Positions 6,651 to 19,885 of a stretch of 64,000 nt of DNA are shown here, piece by piece. Within the stretch, counting starts at the first letter, position 1; the number at the start of each line of letters is the position of its first letter. The position numbers and the translations under genes were made by a program. The DNA comes from Basidiobolus meristosporus CBS 931.73. Lineage: Eukaryota > Basidiobolomycota > Basidiobolomycetes > Basidiobolales > Basidiobolaceae. The stretch spans positions 1 to 64,000 of the forward strand of contig MCFE01000096.1 in the NCBI GenBank assembly GCA_002104905.1. Reading direction: 5' to 3'. The notes beneath the pieces were generated by a model. It saw only the letters and a list, made by a program, of their open reading frames with translations, was not told where the DNA came from and ran no database searches.

Positions 6651-9637
6651 CTGCCAGGTCCTTCACCAATACTGTGACTGAGTGCTTCTCAGGTTGAACT
6701 GCATTTTTTCCTAGTGAATGCTACACTTGTAACTCAGTATCTGCCTGCTTGTCCCTTACCAGTACTCTGCAGGCTACCTGACATTTCTTTGTCACTTGTT
6801 TAGAGCTTTCAGCCCTGCTTGTGATGGGCCCTTGAGGATGCTGCTGGTTTTGAGCTGCAGCACCCATATGCTTCTGCCTTTGATAGTCTTTGTTAATGTT
6901 GATATACTTACCTAGAACACCTATGTAGGCCCAAAATCTGTTGCTTGTTTGAATTCAGGATAATGCATATGGAGCAGATCAAGTGCCTTCTGCCTGGCTT
7001 TGAGCTCTTGATTGACTCATGATATGCCAGCCTTGAGGAGATGGCATGCTAGATTCCCTATGAAAAAAACTTAGAAAAGGCCAGCAAAATACCATTAGGA
7101 TATCAGCTGAATTCCAAGTTCTCATAATTGACAACTCTCAATATATCTGTTGTTAGCTGATGGGCAGGCAAGCAAACTAATTCTCCAGGAGGAGGCTATG
7201 CCAACCAGCATCTGTACCAAATTTGGTAATTAGCTGCCCATTACTTCCATCAAAAATTTCATTGAAACTCTGAATCAAAAACATCAGCTGAATACCTGCA
7301 AAATACCATTGATATACCAGCAGCATATCAGCTGAAAATCAGATGAATTCCAAATTTGCAATTTTTTATAGGAGCTCTCTCACAGCCTCTTGATTATTAG
7401 CTCACTCTTCTCAATGGCTTTCCATATCTTGAATGTTAGTCTACTCTTCATTGTTGCACTGAATGGCTTCATGGATCCTCAATGTATTTTGGCTTTTAGG
7501 CTTTAGTATATATATCATAGTCTCACCCTCCCATGCAATGATAGGTTTTTCTATGGGCCTTATCTTTGAGCATTGTTGTTGTGCTTCAAAGACTTTACTG
7601 TGTTCCTCTGCTGTTACATTGGGAAATGGCTCAATTTCTGGATTGGACATTTAGCTACTAGCATGCCTTCTTTGCAGCCTAAGTACCATGTTCTCTACCT
7701 GTGATATTGATTGCTCTACACATATCATCTACTCATCCTGTTTTGGGACTACTTCCTGATTTCTCTGGGCTATTGCATCTATCCTAGTAGTCACTGCACC
7801 TTATTGGTGCATGAATACTTTGATATGAACTGCCAACATACTTGCTAATAATGGTGGTGGGGATCTTATGACAGTTATTTGCTGGTCTTCCACCTGAGAT
7901 ACCGCATTTGCTACATTCTCATCTGCCTGAGCATTATGGTCTCCTTGTATTGCCATAGAGATTCTCAATTGTCTACTTGACTGTGAGACTAAGGAGCTCT
8001 CAATATTACCCACAGTGAGCACACTGTCATTATGGCCTTTTTTGGATGCAGCCCTGCTTATTGCACTCAGTGTCAAAGCAAGCTGCTGTCCAACCATTTT
8101 TTTGCAGTTGTTTGCAGGGGGTTTAGCTGGGAACCAGATAAGCTTGCTTTATTTTTGTCAGTATGTATATGGAAGTGAGTCAAGCCAATAGGGAATCAGT
8201 ATTACATATATGTGCATATATGGTGCTATAGCTTTAGTTATGATGCTGATTATGGTGAGTCATTACTGAACCTTACATACCTGTAGGTGTACTATCATAA
8301 GTACAAGACTTTCTTATACTCAAATGAATATTTTCAAAAAGGTAATATAATAGCATTACATTGTTCAGTGTCAAGCTACTTGCCATGTGGACAAGTCTGC
8401 TAAGATTCTACATCATAAGAGAAGGGAAAAAAGTCCATGGGATTATTAAAAAAAGCCTTTCTGCCATAAAGCACATACAATGTCATAAAGCACATAAACA
8501 GTGTAGGAAGTAATACAAGGGTTGTGGCCAGTGTTTTGCCACACAAGTCACATTTGAGCATCCATTAGTCATCACTTTGACAATAATAGCTTGCCAGCCA
8601 CATGGCACTTCTATGAAGGTACCTAGCTGCACTTGTCACCTTGCTCAAACCAAGTCTAGTGAGCTTGTGGCACCTTCTGGCTCACCTCTGCCTTTGAAAT
8701 ATGGTCTGCACAGTGATAACTCTGAAATGAAGGCTCACTGATGGATTGAAAGCCTATCTCCCAGCATAACAGTGCACTGGATGGGACATGCAAATCCCAA
8801 TATGTGACAGGACTACACCTATAGAAAAAATGCCAAAGATACTTTATTGAGCCAAGTGAGCCCAGTTATCCATTTATTGGAAAGCAATGCTTCCAGTATT
8901 ATCACTTATGAGGACTTTGAGGAGTTACTGCTACTTCTTGCCAAAATCATTCCAGGATGCAACTTACTATGTACATGGTACAAATGGACAACCATCATGT
9001 AGCTGGCAACATATGACCCAGAGACTTTGCTAATACCAGTGTAATTTAAAAATTGCATGATATTTACATCAGAAAATGTCACAATTACAAGGTATCCTAC
9101 TTGTCAGGGCTCCACCACCACAGGAGGAAAACATTGTTAGGTACCATACTTTTGTTCAATGAATCTGCAAGTGAATAGAGTGTAAATTCTCTAGTTGTCT
9201 ACACCACACCTGATGCTCCTCAGACTATTGCAACAGCAGTGGGTAAGCAAACAAGTGGGGGAGAATCTATAGGGAACATATGAATGGCACAAGGGGTGGT
9301 AGAAATGGGAAAAACAGTCTAGTAAGTTTGAATAGTACCAGTATACAGGACTAACTATAGGCTGCTGTACAGCTATTATAATGCCAAGAGATGTTTGAAT
9401 TAAGGTCATCAAAAATGGTGTCAAGTTCTCTTCCATATTGGCAGTTGCATATATTGGCCAGTAGGTTCAGCTCAACTATGTGTAGACCACATAAACACTG
9501 TTGGATTGCCATACTTAAGGACTATAGAGCACTGTCAATTTATTACCCTAATGGGCAGTAAAACAGCAAAACACCATCACAATATTGTCATAAGAATGGG
9601 AACAAGGCCAATAACTATAAGCAGCCAGCATACTGAC
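6651..9637 (+). mobile_element. Decayed TNP2/Plavaka-like DNA transposon, copy A
   Basis: This segment is homologous, in inverted orientation, to 55620-58440 (copy C) and to 17733-20050 (copy B). The order of blocks is conserved. A transposase-like frame on the plus strand (about 8900-9180 readable) keeps a TNP2-type cysteine block in pieces such as MIFTSENVTITRYPTC. A second frame on the minus strand (8097-6651) diverges from it. Both frames carry many stops and indels, so the copy is dead. The element touches the end of the truncated tRNA unit at 6650 and is bounded on the right by a solo LTR. I could not define terminal inverted repeats. Assignment to the TNP2/Plavaka (CACTA-related) group is by motif resemblance. 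Confidence 0.55.
7441..8097 (-). pseudogene. Second (accessory) ORF of the TNP2-like element, broken
   Basis: Two minus-strand frame pieces, 8097-7801 (starts MVGQQLALTLSAISRAASKK) and 7650-7441 (contains KPKSQNTLRIHEAIQCNNEE), match the plus-strand pieces of copy C (57066-57302) and copy B (19499-19885). Three related copies keep readable protein here, so it was coding once. The N-terminal piece is Ser/Gln/Asp-rich and the next is basic and helical. I do not recognise the family; a DNA-binding TnpA-like partner is only a guess from its position divergent to the transposase. Confidence 0.45.
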
Positions 9638-9985
9638 TGTTGCAAGAGCCTTGGAGATATTGGAAGTGATTGGGAGAACAAGTAGATTATGTGGTTTTCA
9701 CTTAATGATTTATTGAATGTAAAAGTAGTATTTATACTTTAACATGATCTTGGCATTACAAGCATGTAGAATAGGTTAAGGAAGGTCCCAAGAACATGTG
9801 TGCAAAGTTTGAGGCTGTTGGAAAAACCTTGAGATTTTCATATTCTGGGTACCTGGTATTTTGGTGAATTTATTCTAGGTAAATCCCAACAAGGAATTTG
9901 ATTAGTATTCTCTAGGATTTGAAGGTAATGATCTAAGTGACTAAGTTAGGTGAATATTTAGGTGGAAATACAAATCTTTACAACA
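9638..9985 (-). repeat. Solo Copia LTR
   Basis: This 348-bp sequence is the reverse complement of the LTR that flanks the Copia elements at 46603-55619 (ends TGTTGCAAGAG...TTACAACA). No internal region is attached. The flanks CTGAC and ATGAC match in four of five bases, consistent with a 5-bp target duplication, so it arose by LTR-LTR recombination after insertion. Confidence 0.85.
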
Positions 9986-11060
9986 ATGACAGTCTCATTG
10001 TGAGATCTCAACAGCCAATCCAGATTAGATTCACCTGCAAGACCAAATTATTCTTTATAACAACCAGGAAAGACACTCTATTGTTATCTTCCTTATTGAC
10101 CTTAGTAAGCTGTTTCTTTGACAGTGAGTTCCCCTTATTGGCCAATTGTGTTGGTAGGCAAGCATGTGGCCTCAAGGTGACCCAGCTATTGCCTTCCTTG
10201 ATTGTAACCTTCTGTGTCTCCAATCTATTGGGAGCTTACCCAGTTTCCTAACTCTGCCTTGAGATTGTATCAAGGTTAGCCATTGGTATCACTACAGGGG
10301 TTATGGTACTGGCATATGCACCTAGCATTAGCCCAATTGGCTTAGTTCTGTGGCTTGCTTGTTCAGGATTTTGCACTGCAAAGCAGATTATGTAAGGTTG
10401 CAATGTAATTTCAGGGGCTGTTACTGTTTAACTAACACCTTGGATATGTCTATGCCAACTGCTTCACTATCCAAGAGAACATTGGCTGATGTGTTACTGA
10501 CAGTTCCTTCCAATACTAAAAGCTCTGGATGGTTCAGTGGGCTTAGAGCATCAGCCACATTCATTATTTGCATATTACAATTGCTTTTTTGGATAGATTG
10601 AGTTGTACTCCTTATTTGTAGTTGCATAGGACAGTCCTGAAGTAGCTGACCATGTTTCTAGCAATAAGATAGAGACCTTTGCTCATGCATTGTACTTCAG
10701 ATATTGTGCCCTGTTTGTGTAACACTATCATGTCTAGGACCATAGGGTTTAGGTTAGATATGCAGAGCAGTATAGCATTAGTTGGCTTCTCTGCCACCAC
10801 TCTGGAGCTTCTATGAGTGGTTTGATACAGTGGAGTGTAATGTCAATCAAAGTGAATATAGTCATATGGCTCAACCTTGGCCATGATCTTGGGCAAGATA
10901 GATAATGGTATGTGGTGTATAGGAACATGAGAATTATTGATGCAACACTTCTTAAATTCTTTGTATGAGGTGTGCTCACTGGGCACAATAACCTTTAGCA
11001 AAAGCTTGCTAGGAATACTTGGGTTTTGCCTCCACTCTACTGCCAAGGGAATTAAGTCAC
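9986..11060 (-). pseudogene. Ty3/gypsy-like pol relic (protease region)
   Basis: On the minus strand, 10627-10421 reads as a retropepsin-like segment: PELLVLEGTVSN, then VLLDSEAVGIDISK, where the catalytic DSG has become DSE. Further down, 10223-10008 resembles the protease-RT linker (LSKKQLTKVNKEDNNRVSFL). Upstream frames (11046-10612) are readable but not recognised. Multiple stops and frame changes show it is inactive. A short inverted similarity exists at 12340-12420. Confidence 0.42.
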
Positions 11061-13059
11061 AAGCTTGTCAAAGAAATGCTATTGAGCCACAATCCCCAAC
11101 TTAGCTGGCATCATAGCAAAAGTATGTGCAGGACTTAGCATCTTGCAGGTTGAGAATATATTACAGCTTTCAAAGTCAAAATAGCTGTAAATTCCACCAG
11201 CACTGAGTTAATAAGAATGCTGCTTTGGTTAATAGTTATAAAGACATGAAAGTGTCTCTGTCTGTTCAGGCTCAACTATAAGTGAAATACAATATAATAA
11301 CAGATACTTATTTTGAGTGTTCCTCTTTAGTAGTGCCCCCAAGCTCAATTGGCTGTTAGAATGGCTTCCTAGGAATGAACCATGGTCTGGGACTAAAGGT
11401 CAGATAGGAGCAGGTAGTAGTGACTTCACTACTCAGCTAACTGGAATATTAAAAAAAGGATGATGACTTGTAGTAAAGGAGTGTCTCCCTTAAATACTTC
11501 TTGGATTGGCTAAGTGATAACTAATTTTGGTGTTCCAGAAGGTTCTGGAAATCATGAGAAGCCTTGATGACATTATAACAAGCACAAATCTTTTTAAGCA
11601 GGTTTCAGAATGTTCTAAAAGGCACACCACATTCCACCATGCAGGGATCAGTATTCTGGAACCTGTAGAGCAAAGAGAGAATGTTTATGGAATTAAATGG
11701 TCAGGATGGTGGCATAGTATGTGTACTTGCCTGCTATAGATGGCTCCATTTGTTGTAACCATACATAAGGTGGGGGATAGCTTGAGCAATGGAATAAGCA
11801 GAAGCAAGAGTTAGCTAGCTTGTAGGCCAATGCTGATCAATTAAAGTAAATGGGATACTACTGAGCTTAAGGTAGTTGAAGAATAACAAAGTCAAATATA
11901 TGGAAATGAGCTTATTTATCAGTGGGTGGCACTATGACCCCTCTATAACAGTACTCAACTTCTGAGTGTGGCTGGTAATATAGGCCTGGATGCAATGTTC
12001 CATCTGGTTGGAGTCAGATATACTGAGGATTATGAGCATCAGTGTGTAGAATTGTTGGTTATAGTCCCAGACAGACCTTTTCTATTCCAACTATATAACT
12101 TATATCTTGCATTTCACACTATATTGACTAGGATAAACTGTGTTTGGAGTGCTGACACAAAGTTATCCCAAATTTCTATGCCTGAGAACAAGTTCCATGC
12201 TGTAACCTACATAAAAAGCTTCCATTAGGGAGTAGCTTCCTTTTGAAAAAAGGTGGCTGCAAGGCTAATCTTGACCATGTCAGGATATGCCAAGAATATA
12301 AAGTGTATTTCTTGACCCTGGTCCAGGCTTAGAATGTTCTAACAGAAATAATTTGGTCTTGCAGGTGGATCCAGTCCAGATTAGCCATCAGGATCACATT
12401 GTGAGGCCATTGCTTTCCAGCAGCTTGGAATATATGATCCTCTTCAAAATCATATGGCAGGATTATGGTAGTGACTTTCTGGTTTTACTGACAGCTACAG
12501 TAACAAACTTGGCAGTACTTTGACCATGTTTCACAGGGCTTGTCTGGCATTCATATGGTCTTAATGCGGTCTCCTTTTGCTTGAGCAGGTGTAACAAGCC
12601 TATTCATGGCTTCTCAGTGTAATATTTGCAAAGTTGCAATATGTCTTTTACTATTAATAACATCTATATCATGTAAATATATGCTTGATTGTAGTCACTT
12701 TGGCCACAAATACATCTTGAGTATCCTCAAAAGACTTTTTAGTACCTAACCAATATATTTCTTTTCCCTGCTGAGTTCAAGTGCCCCTTATAGATGCACT
12801 CAGGTACTTGCTTGTGTGAATTTTATGTTGAAAGGTGTAGAAGTTACTTGTGACCAGGAGAAACCTGTCATACCTTGGTAAAGTAGTCCTAATGGCAATC
12901 AGGTGCTTGTTTAGTCCAACCCAACCTCCCCTTACTTACCTGATTACCTATGCATTGGGGCTGCTTAGCTTCTTATGGCTAAAGGCATAGGTTTCTTAGT
13001 GTGCATACTGGTGCTTAGTATTGTCCAACTCATCTGATCTGTCTACAACATGACAAACT
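11061..13059. other. Repeat mosaic without recognisable gene
   Basis: AT-rich, full of stops, with scattered similarity to other parts of the window (12340-12420 matches 9990-10060 in inverted orientation). The frame at 11968-12228 is open but has no recognisable motif. Nothing here supports a host gene. Confidence 0.5.
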
Positions 13060-13404
13060 TGTTGTAAGAATCCTGGAGATATTGGAGGTGATTGGGAGAA
13101 CAAGTGGATTATGTGGTTTCACTTAATGATTTATTGAATGTAAAAGTGTATGTATACATTTACATGGTCTTGGAATAACAAACACATAAAATAGGCTAAG
13201 GAAGGGCCCAACAACATGTGTGCAAAGCTCAGAGCTGTTTGGACAGCTTTGAGAATTTTCATGTTCTGGGTACCTGGTATTCTGGTGATATTATTCTAAT
13301 TAAGTCCCAACAAGGAACTTGGTCAGTATTCTCTAGGACTTGGAGGTAATGATCTAGTGACTAAGTTAGGTGAATATTTTGGTGGAATTACAAATTTTTA
13401 CTAC
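13060..13404 (-). repeat. 3' LTR of the decayed Copia
   Basis: About 345 bp, homologous to the LTR at 46603-46951 in reverse complement. The adjacent ctcctactcagct is the reverse complement of the family's polypurine tract. Confidence 0.8.
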
Positions 13405-13416
13405 GCTCCTACTCAG

Positions 13417-16400
13417 CTAAATGCTCATACTGACTAGTCCTAATTTTGACTCAAGATATTCAAACTTGTCTCTAGCTAATGGTTTGGTAAATATGTCTGC
13501 AATCATTTCATCTGGATAACAGTAAGTCAAGCTAACTAAGTTATTCTCTATAGTTTCACATATCAAATGATGTCTAATATCTAAATGCTTAGTTCTAGCA
13601 TGAAAAGTTTGACTTCTACCTATTTGTATGCATCCTTGATTATCTTGAAATAAAGTGATAGGCATTTTTTGACTTAGGCCTAGGTCTGTAAAAAGCTTTC
13701 TTGACCAAATTGCTTCTCTTGTAGCTTCACAGGCTGCCATATACTCTGCCTCTGTGGTGGAAAGTGCTACAGTTGGTTGCTATCTTGAATTCCATGAAAT
13801 TGCCCCTTTACGGTAAAGAATGGTGTATCCTGTGGTGGATCTTCTGTCTTCCAAGTTTTGTCCCCAATCAGCATCAAAGTATCCCACAATATCCTGTTGT
13901 GAGCTCTTATGTGTCTTAAGCAGATATCAGCAGTTCCTTTCAGATATTTAAAAATCTGCTTAAGTGCTGCAATATTATCAGATCTATAGTTCTGATTATG
14001 TTGGCTGACAACTCCCACTGAATATGAGATATCTGGACATGTTCCAAGCATGATACTCATCAGACTGCCAAACATAGATTGATAAGGAAAGTCAGGGCTT
14101 TCAGATGGCACTGAGATCTCTTGATTTGGTTGAGTTTTGACTAAGTTAAGGTTTGCCTCCATTGAGGTAGCTGCTGGTTTACAGTCTTCCATTAGATACT
14201 TCTTGAGTATATCTTGAATATACTTGGATTGGCTTAGGTTGATAGTCTGGGTACTTCTGTCTATGGAGAACTTAATCTATAAGTAGTAACTGAGTTCTCC
14301 TAGATTGGACATCTTGAACTGTTTAGATAGGCTGGATTTAGTCTCTTCCAATGTTGCTAGGTTATTGGTGTCTATAATAAGATCATCCACATATAGAGCT
14401 AATAGAGCAGGATTAGCTCTATCTGGCTTATTGTATATACTATAGTAAGCATTACTCCTTTTGAAACTCAAAGATTCCAAATAAGAATCTATCTTACAAT
14501 TCCAGGCTCCTGGTGATTGCTTGAGTCTATATAGACATTTTTTAAGCTTGCATACCAAATGGGGGCTATCTTGGTCAATAAACCCATGAGGCTGGTCCAT
14601 ACATGCATCCTCATCAAGCTATCCATCCAAAAATGCAGTTTCTACATCCATTTGATGTATAAAAATCTTATATTTGTCTTCAATAGTTGATATCAATCTG
14701 ATGAAATTAAACTTGGCTACCAGAGCAAAGGTCTTTGTATGGTCAATTCCTTTTGTTTGAGAGTATCCTTTGGCCACAAGTCTTGATTTGTATCTTTCAA
14801 TTGTACCATCAGCCTTCTATTTTGTCTGAAAGACCCATTTGCATCCAATTGACTTTTGGTTGATAGGTAATATGACTAAGTCCCAAGTTTGGTTGTCCAT
14901 CAGGGCCTGATACTCCTCAGTCATTGCAGATCTCCAAAACTTTGTCAGAGAGCTATTTAGGGCCTCTTTACAACCTGTGGCTCAATGATATGGACTGAAT
15001 AGGAATAGGCTAAGTTTGTACCCTCATTGATATAGTAATTTGGGCTATTTCTTGTCAGGTTGGATCTCCAGGCATTGGGTATTGGAATGATCACTTCTGG
15101 GATATTCCTGGGCACTGATTCAGGCTGAACCACAGTTGTAGAGTCCTCTGGAGTGAAAAAGATTTCATTGTTTTGCTCTAATTCAATGCTGACCAATGGT
15201 GGACTTGAGATCAAATTTTGTCATCATCTGATATCATTTTGTGAGTTTGAATTTTGATCAAACAACACATCCCTGGACTTGATCAGCTTCTTTGCTTTGA
15301 TACTGAAGAGTCTGTATGCTTTACTCTCATTGCAGAAGCCCAAAAATATGCATTTTTCACTTTTTGGCTCAAATTTTGACTTATTTCCAGGCCACTTCTT
15401 GGCATATGCTGTACACCCAAATATTTGTAGATGTTCTGCACTTGGTCTGTATCCATACCATGCTTCATATGGAGTGGAATCACAAAGTATTCTGCTATAA
15501 CTCCTATTCTTATAGTGTACAGCTGTGACAACTGGTTCTGCCCAAAAATCATAGGCTAATTTTTGATCATTGATCATAGATCTGGCCATATCATTTATTG
15601 AGCTGTTTTCATGTTCTGCTACTTCATTTTGCTGTGGGGAGTATGGTACAGTAGTTTCTTGCTTTATCCCATGAACTTTGTAGAAGTGGATAATGAGTTT
15701 GAAGGTATATTCTCCACCATTGCCAGAGCATATTTTCTTGACTTTTTCACCTGTTTCTCTCTGCACCATGGCTTTGAGGTCCCTGAACTTAGACAGAGCT
15801 TCTTCCTTTCTCTCCATGAAGGTAGACTCACAAGTATCTTGTATAATCATCAATAAAAGTGAATAAATACTTCATCATGCTTAAGGATAAATTTAGAACA
15901 GGTCCACAGAGATCTGAGTGAACTAGATCTAATTTTTCTTAGTTTTGGTTAACCTAGTGCTCTTGAGCAGGTTTCTGGCTTGTTTCCCATATATGCAGGC
16001 TTTACAATGCTCCAAATCAGCTGGGGGATCAATTTTTACTCCAGGAAATTAGCTGATCTTTGATTATTTTGCACATATAATCAAAATTGATATGTTCAAA
16101 TCTCTTGTGCCAAAGCATTGGTGTTTCTTCATTTAAGTTACTTATTTAGCTTCCAAATATGATGGAATATATGTTAACTTATACAGATTCTGATCTCTGA
16201 TACCCAAAGCAATATGGGCACCATTTTGATCAGGGATCCTGCATCCAGAATTGCCAAAGCTGAAACTGAGTCCTTCTGCTGTGGCCTTGCTTACAGATAG
16301 TAGGTTTTGGCTATTTCTGGTACATAGAGCACTTCTTTAAAGTCTAGTGTATGGCGTCCTTCACTGCTTCTAAGGTTTACTTGGATAGTTCCTTCTCCCA

Positions 16401-17371
16401 CTGCATCAAGTGTTCTATTGTCACCCATGAAAACCTTCTCAATAGGAATTTTCTGATATTGGGTAAAAAGTTCTTTTTGGTGTGTAAAGTGTTGAGATGC
16501 TGCATAGCTAATATACCACATCTGAGAACTCTTGTTTGTGGTCATATCTGGTACAGATATGAATAGTCTATATTCAGTTGTTGCAGCATCTCCATATTCA
16601 GACTTTTTCTGCTGACTATCTCTCTTTTTCAAGCACCAGTCTGATGTATGTCCTTTCCTTTTGCAGTAGTTACAAAACAGGTAGTTGTTGCCTTTGAAAG
16701 ATCTGGGGTATTATCCTTTGTGGTTATCATTGCTTATTCAATCATTTTCTTCTTCCTTCTTATTGGCACTAGATTTTCTTAATACTTTATCCAGGAGCCT
16801 TCCATACACATAGTTTAAGGTCAAATCTTCAGTTTTGGACTCCAAAGCAGATACAAGGCCCTGAAACCTGTCTGTCAGGCTATTCAGGATGATTACTATC
16901 ACATCCTCATCAGTAGTTGGTACACCCACATATTGCATCCTATCCACCAGCAGGGTAATTCTGTTAATTAGATTTTTCATTTCTTCTCCAGACAGCAACT
17001 TTGTAGCAAAAGAGTTTGCATCAAGGATACATTTTCTTAGCAGCTGAACATGACTGGTAGGTGTCTTCTAATACCTTCCAGGCATTCTTTGCTGCTTTTG
17101 CTCTTGATGCATTGAATTAGCAATTTGTCTTTAACATTATGGCAAATGCAGTTAAAGACACTTTGTTCTTTCCTCCAGTACTTTGAGGCTTCCTCTCCCA
17201 CACTTTTACAAGGGCATTCTTCTCCCATGACAATATCCTAAAGGCCTCTTTCTTGTAGCAGCATCCTCATCATCACCTTCCACACTTGGTAGTTAGATCC
17301 ATCCAACTTTTCAGCAGAGGGAAAAATTCCAGTAATAGCAATAGTAGACATTGCAGGGAGTGACAGTTTGG
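13417..17371 (-). pseudogene. Copia gag-pol relic
   Basis: Readable minus-strand pieces include gag (17426-16738), a CCHC knuckle at about 16690-16640 (CNYCKRKGHTSDWC), protease start (MWYISYAASQHF, where DSGAS has decayed), integrase with PYSPQQNEVAEHEN, RT with the catalytic YVDD kept, and RNase H to the stop at 13417. In the knuckle region gag and pol lie in one frame (apart from a stop), unlike the two plus-strand copies. Frame breaks occur at roughly 16980, 16290, 15860, 15220 and 14270. Confidence 0.8.
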
Positions 17372-17382
17372 GGCTCATAACC

Positions 17383-17732
17383 TGTTGTAAGAGTCTTGGA
17401 GGTATTGGAAGTGAATGGGAGAACAAGTAGATTATGTGGTTTTCACTTAATCATTTATTTGAATGTAAAAGTAGTATTTATACTTTTACATGGTCTTGGC
17501 ATTACAAACACATAGAATAGGCTAAGGAAGGTCTCAAGAACATGTGTGCAAAATTTGGGGCTGCTTGAACAACTTAGAATATTTTCACCAGAATACCAGG
17601 TACCTGGAACATGAAAATTCTCAAAGTAAATCCCAACAAGGAATTTGGTCAGTATTCTCTAGGATTTGAAGGTAATGATCTAAGTGACTAGGCTAGGTGA
17701 ATATTCAGGTGGAATCACAAACTTCTACAGCA
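17383..17732 (-). repeat. 5' LTR of the decayed Copia
   Basis: 350 bp, starts TGTTGTAAGAG on +, preceded by the PBS complement. It sits directly against the C-terminal part of the TNP2-like copy B. Confidence 0.8.
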
Positions 17733-17739
17733 AAGTTAC

Positions 17740-19201
17740 CATGTCAATGATGGACTTGAAGGTAGTATTGTTGATGCAACTGGGATATGGCAGTACTTGC
17801 AATTTAACTTGTCTTCCTATCTGCCTATACATCCACTCCACAGTATTCTCCCAAAAGCTGAAGCAAGGTCCAAACTTCTCCACATACTAAGCAAGATGGA
17901 GTAGAGAATACTTACAGTAGTGGCAGAGATTTACATGCTCAGCTTTGTGCTTGTAGTTGTGCTGCTCAAATCCCATCACAAGCTCCTTGTACAAAAGCTA
18001 TAGATATGCTGAGGTAGTATTGGTGATCCACTTCTGGATAAATACTCCTGCAATATCAAAATATGACCCCTGATGCTTCCAATATACTCATGACAGAAGT
18101 TGCTCTAGAAGTCCACTGGAATAAATGCAAATCCCAATGATCCATTCCTTCATTGTATTGCTGCATATGTGTATGAATAGTAATTGGAGTTTGTGGGAAG
18201 TGCATTGGGTGGTACAAGCTTAGTAACATGTTGCAAATTCTTTCAAATCTCTCTGGTATCTGAAAGGGCTCATATAGCCTGAAGTTCCTCAAGTACAACT
18301 TGGTCATCAGTACTGGGATACTGTTTCATAGCAAATGCATTGCTCCCAGTGGAAAGCTTTTGCTCCAACAGATTCCCCTATCTTAAATGTCACTGGTTTT
18401 TGATCAGATCCATATTCTAGTCAGTTGCTTATAGCATGCCAGCCTTGCTGCAATTGCATGCTAACTTCTGTAAGTTTTCACTGTAGATAGATGATGCTGT
18501 TGGTGCTGGTGTCAGGACAATAATGCATATGAGTTATAGAGTAAATCCCCTGAATCTTGCACAATCAACAGCAACACTACTCATTGTGCCCAGAAAAGCA
18601 AGCTATGTTGGTGAGAGGTGGGGTGTCTTTAATGCAGTTAATAAATATGCTTTGACAAGACTGCCAATTACTAATATACAGCTGGACAGCATATGGAACT
18701 CATCCAGCAATAGATGCAGGTTTCTATCCAGGTTGAACAGTGATTTAGGCCCCAATATGAGTGAGACAACCATCAGATTTTAGCTCTGATACCATAAGAT
18801 TGGTGAGAGATTCAGATTAGCAAATACTGAGTGCAGTTCTTTATAGCTGCAGAAAATTTGTTGGACTGCATGAGTTTCTTGAGACAGTGCATTATTGGAA
18901 TAAATCCAGAGTGTGAACAGTGTTTTCCTCCCATGGTGGTGGATTCCTGACAAGTTGAGCACCTTGCAATGGTGGCATTTTCTGATGTGAGTGCCATGCA
19001 ACTGCTAATACATGGTGGTATCAGAACAGTCTCTGAGTCACATGTTGCCAGCTGCATGACAGTTGTCCATTTGTACCAAGTACATGGTAAGTGGTATCCT
19101 GGATTAATTTTGGCAGGAACTAGCAGTGCATCCTCACAGCACCAATTGCTAATATTGGTAGAAACATGCAACTTCTCTGGCCACTGCATTACCTCATACA
19201 C
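17740..19201 (-). pseudogene. TNP2-like transposase relic (copy B)
   Basis: Minus-strand frames in order show hallmarks of TNP2/Plavaka transposases. There is a cysteine block PPCISSCMALTSENA then ARCSTCQEST, followed by GFIPIMHCLKKLMQS (like the FPL-prL-l block). Then comes LGPKSLFNLDRNLH..LLLDEF, and near the 3' end VEKFGPCFSFWENTVEWMYR, which resembles the conserved GP-sfW block. The block with KSCWPLILINYNLAP present in copy C is deleted here. The longest clean piece is 129 codons (19201-18812). Many stops; inactive. Confidence 0.55.
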
Positions 19202-19498
19202 CTGTATTTGGCATTTCTTTCACAGGTGTTGTCTCATTGCATTTGGAAGTCTTGCCAGTCTCATGTAAGGTACTGTTGCTGTGAGATAGGATGAGTAGAT
19301 GATGCATATAGAGCCATCAATATCCCAGGTAGAGAATGTAGTATCCTTGCTGTAACAAAGGAACTCAAGTAGCTCAATGTCACAGACCAGAATTAAGCTA
19401 TTTCCCAATGCAACAGCAGAGGAACACTGTAAAGTCTTTGAAGCACAACAGTGCTATAAAGCCCACAAAAGCCTATCATTGCATGGGAGGGAGAGACT

Positions 19499-19885
19499 TT
19501 GATATATATAGTAAAGCCTAAAAGCCCAAATACATTGAGGATCCATGAAGTCATTGAGTGCAACAATGACAAGTGGGCTAACAATCAAGAGGCTGTACGC
19601 AGTCTAGCATACCATCATCTGAAGGCTGGCATACCATGGGACCATCAGGAACTCAAGGCCAAGCAGAAAGCACTTGATCTGCTCCATGAGCATTATCATG
19701 GATTCAAACAAGCAAACAGATTTTGGGCCAGCATTGGTATGCTAAGAAAATACCTTAAGAATAGTAGAGCTATCAAAGGCAGAAGAACAAGGGTGCAACA
19801 GCTAAAATATTGGTACCCAGCATGTAGACCTTTGAAGTGGGCCTATAATGTAGTGTTTTCCAAGGCTAAAAGATGCTTCAGATGA
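19499..19885 (+). pseudogene. Accessory ORF remnant of the TNP2-like element (copy B)
   Basis: A 128-codon open frame starting MIYIVKPKSPNTLRIHEVIE is the best-preserved version of a protein segment also seen in copies A (7650-6980, -) and C (57560-57960, +). It is basic, with a helical stretch around QANRFWASIGMLRKYLKNSR. I do not recognise the family. Confidence 0.45.

Larger units (their letters stand above)
13060..17732 (-). mobile_element. Decayed full-length Copia element (minus strand)
   Basis: LTRs at 13060-13404 (3') and 17383-17732 (5'), each with TGTTGTAAG...ends, enclose gag and pol remnants in the order expected for Ty1/copia on the minus strand: gag (17371-16640), protease, integrase (15853-15224), reverse transcriptase (about 14900-14270) and RNase H (13740-13417). 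The PBS (17371-17382, gggctcataacc on +) matches the plus-strand copies. Several stops and indels break every domain. The flanking pentamers (AAACT, AAGTT) do not match convincingly. Confidence 0.85.
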
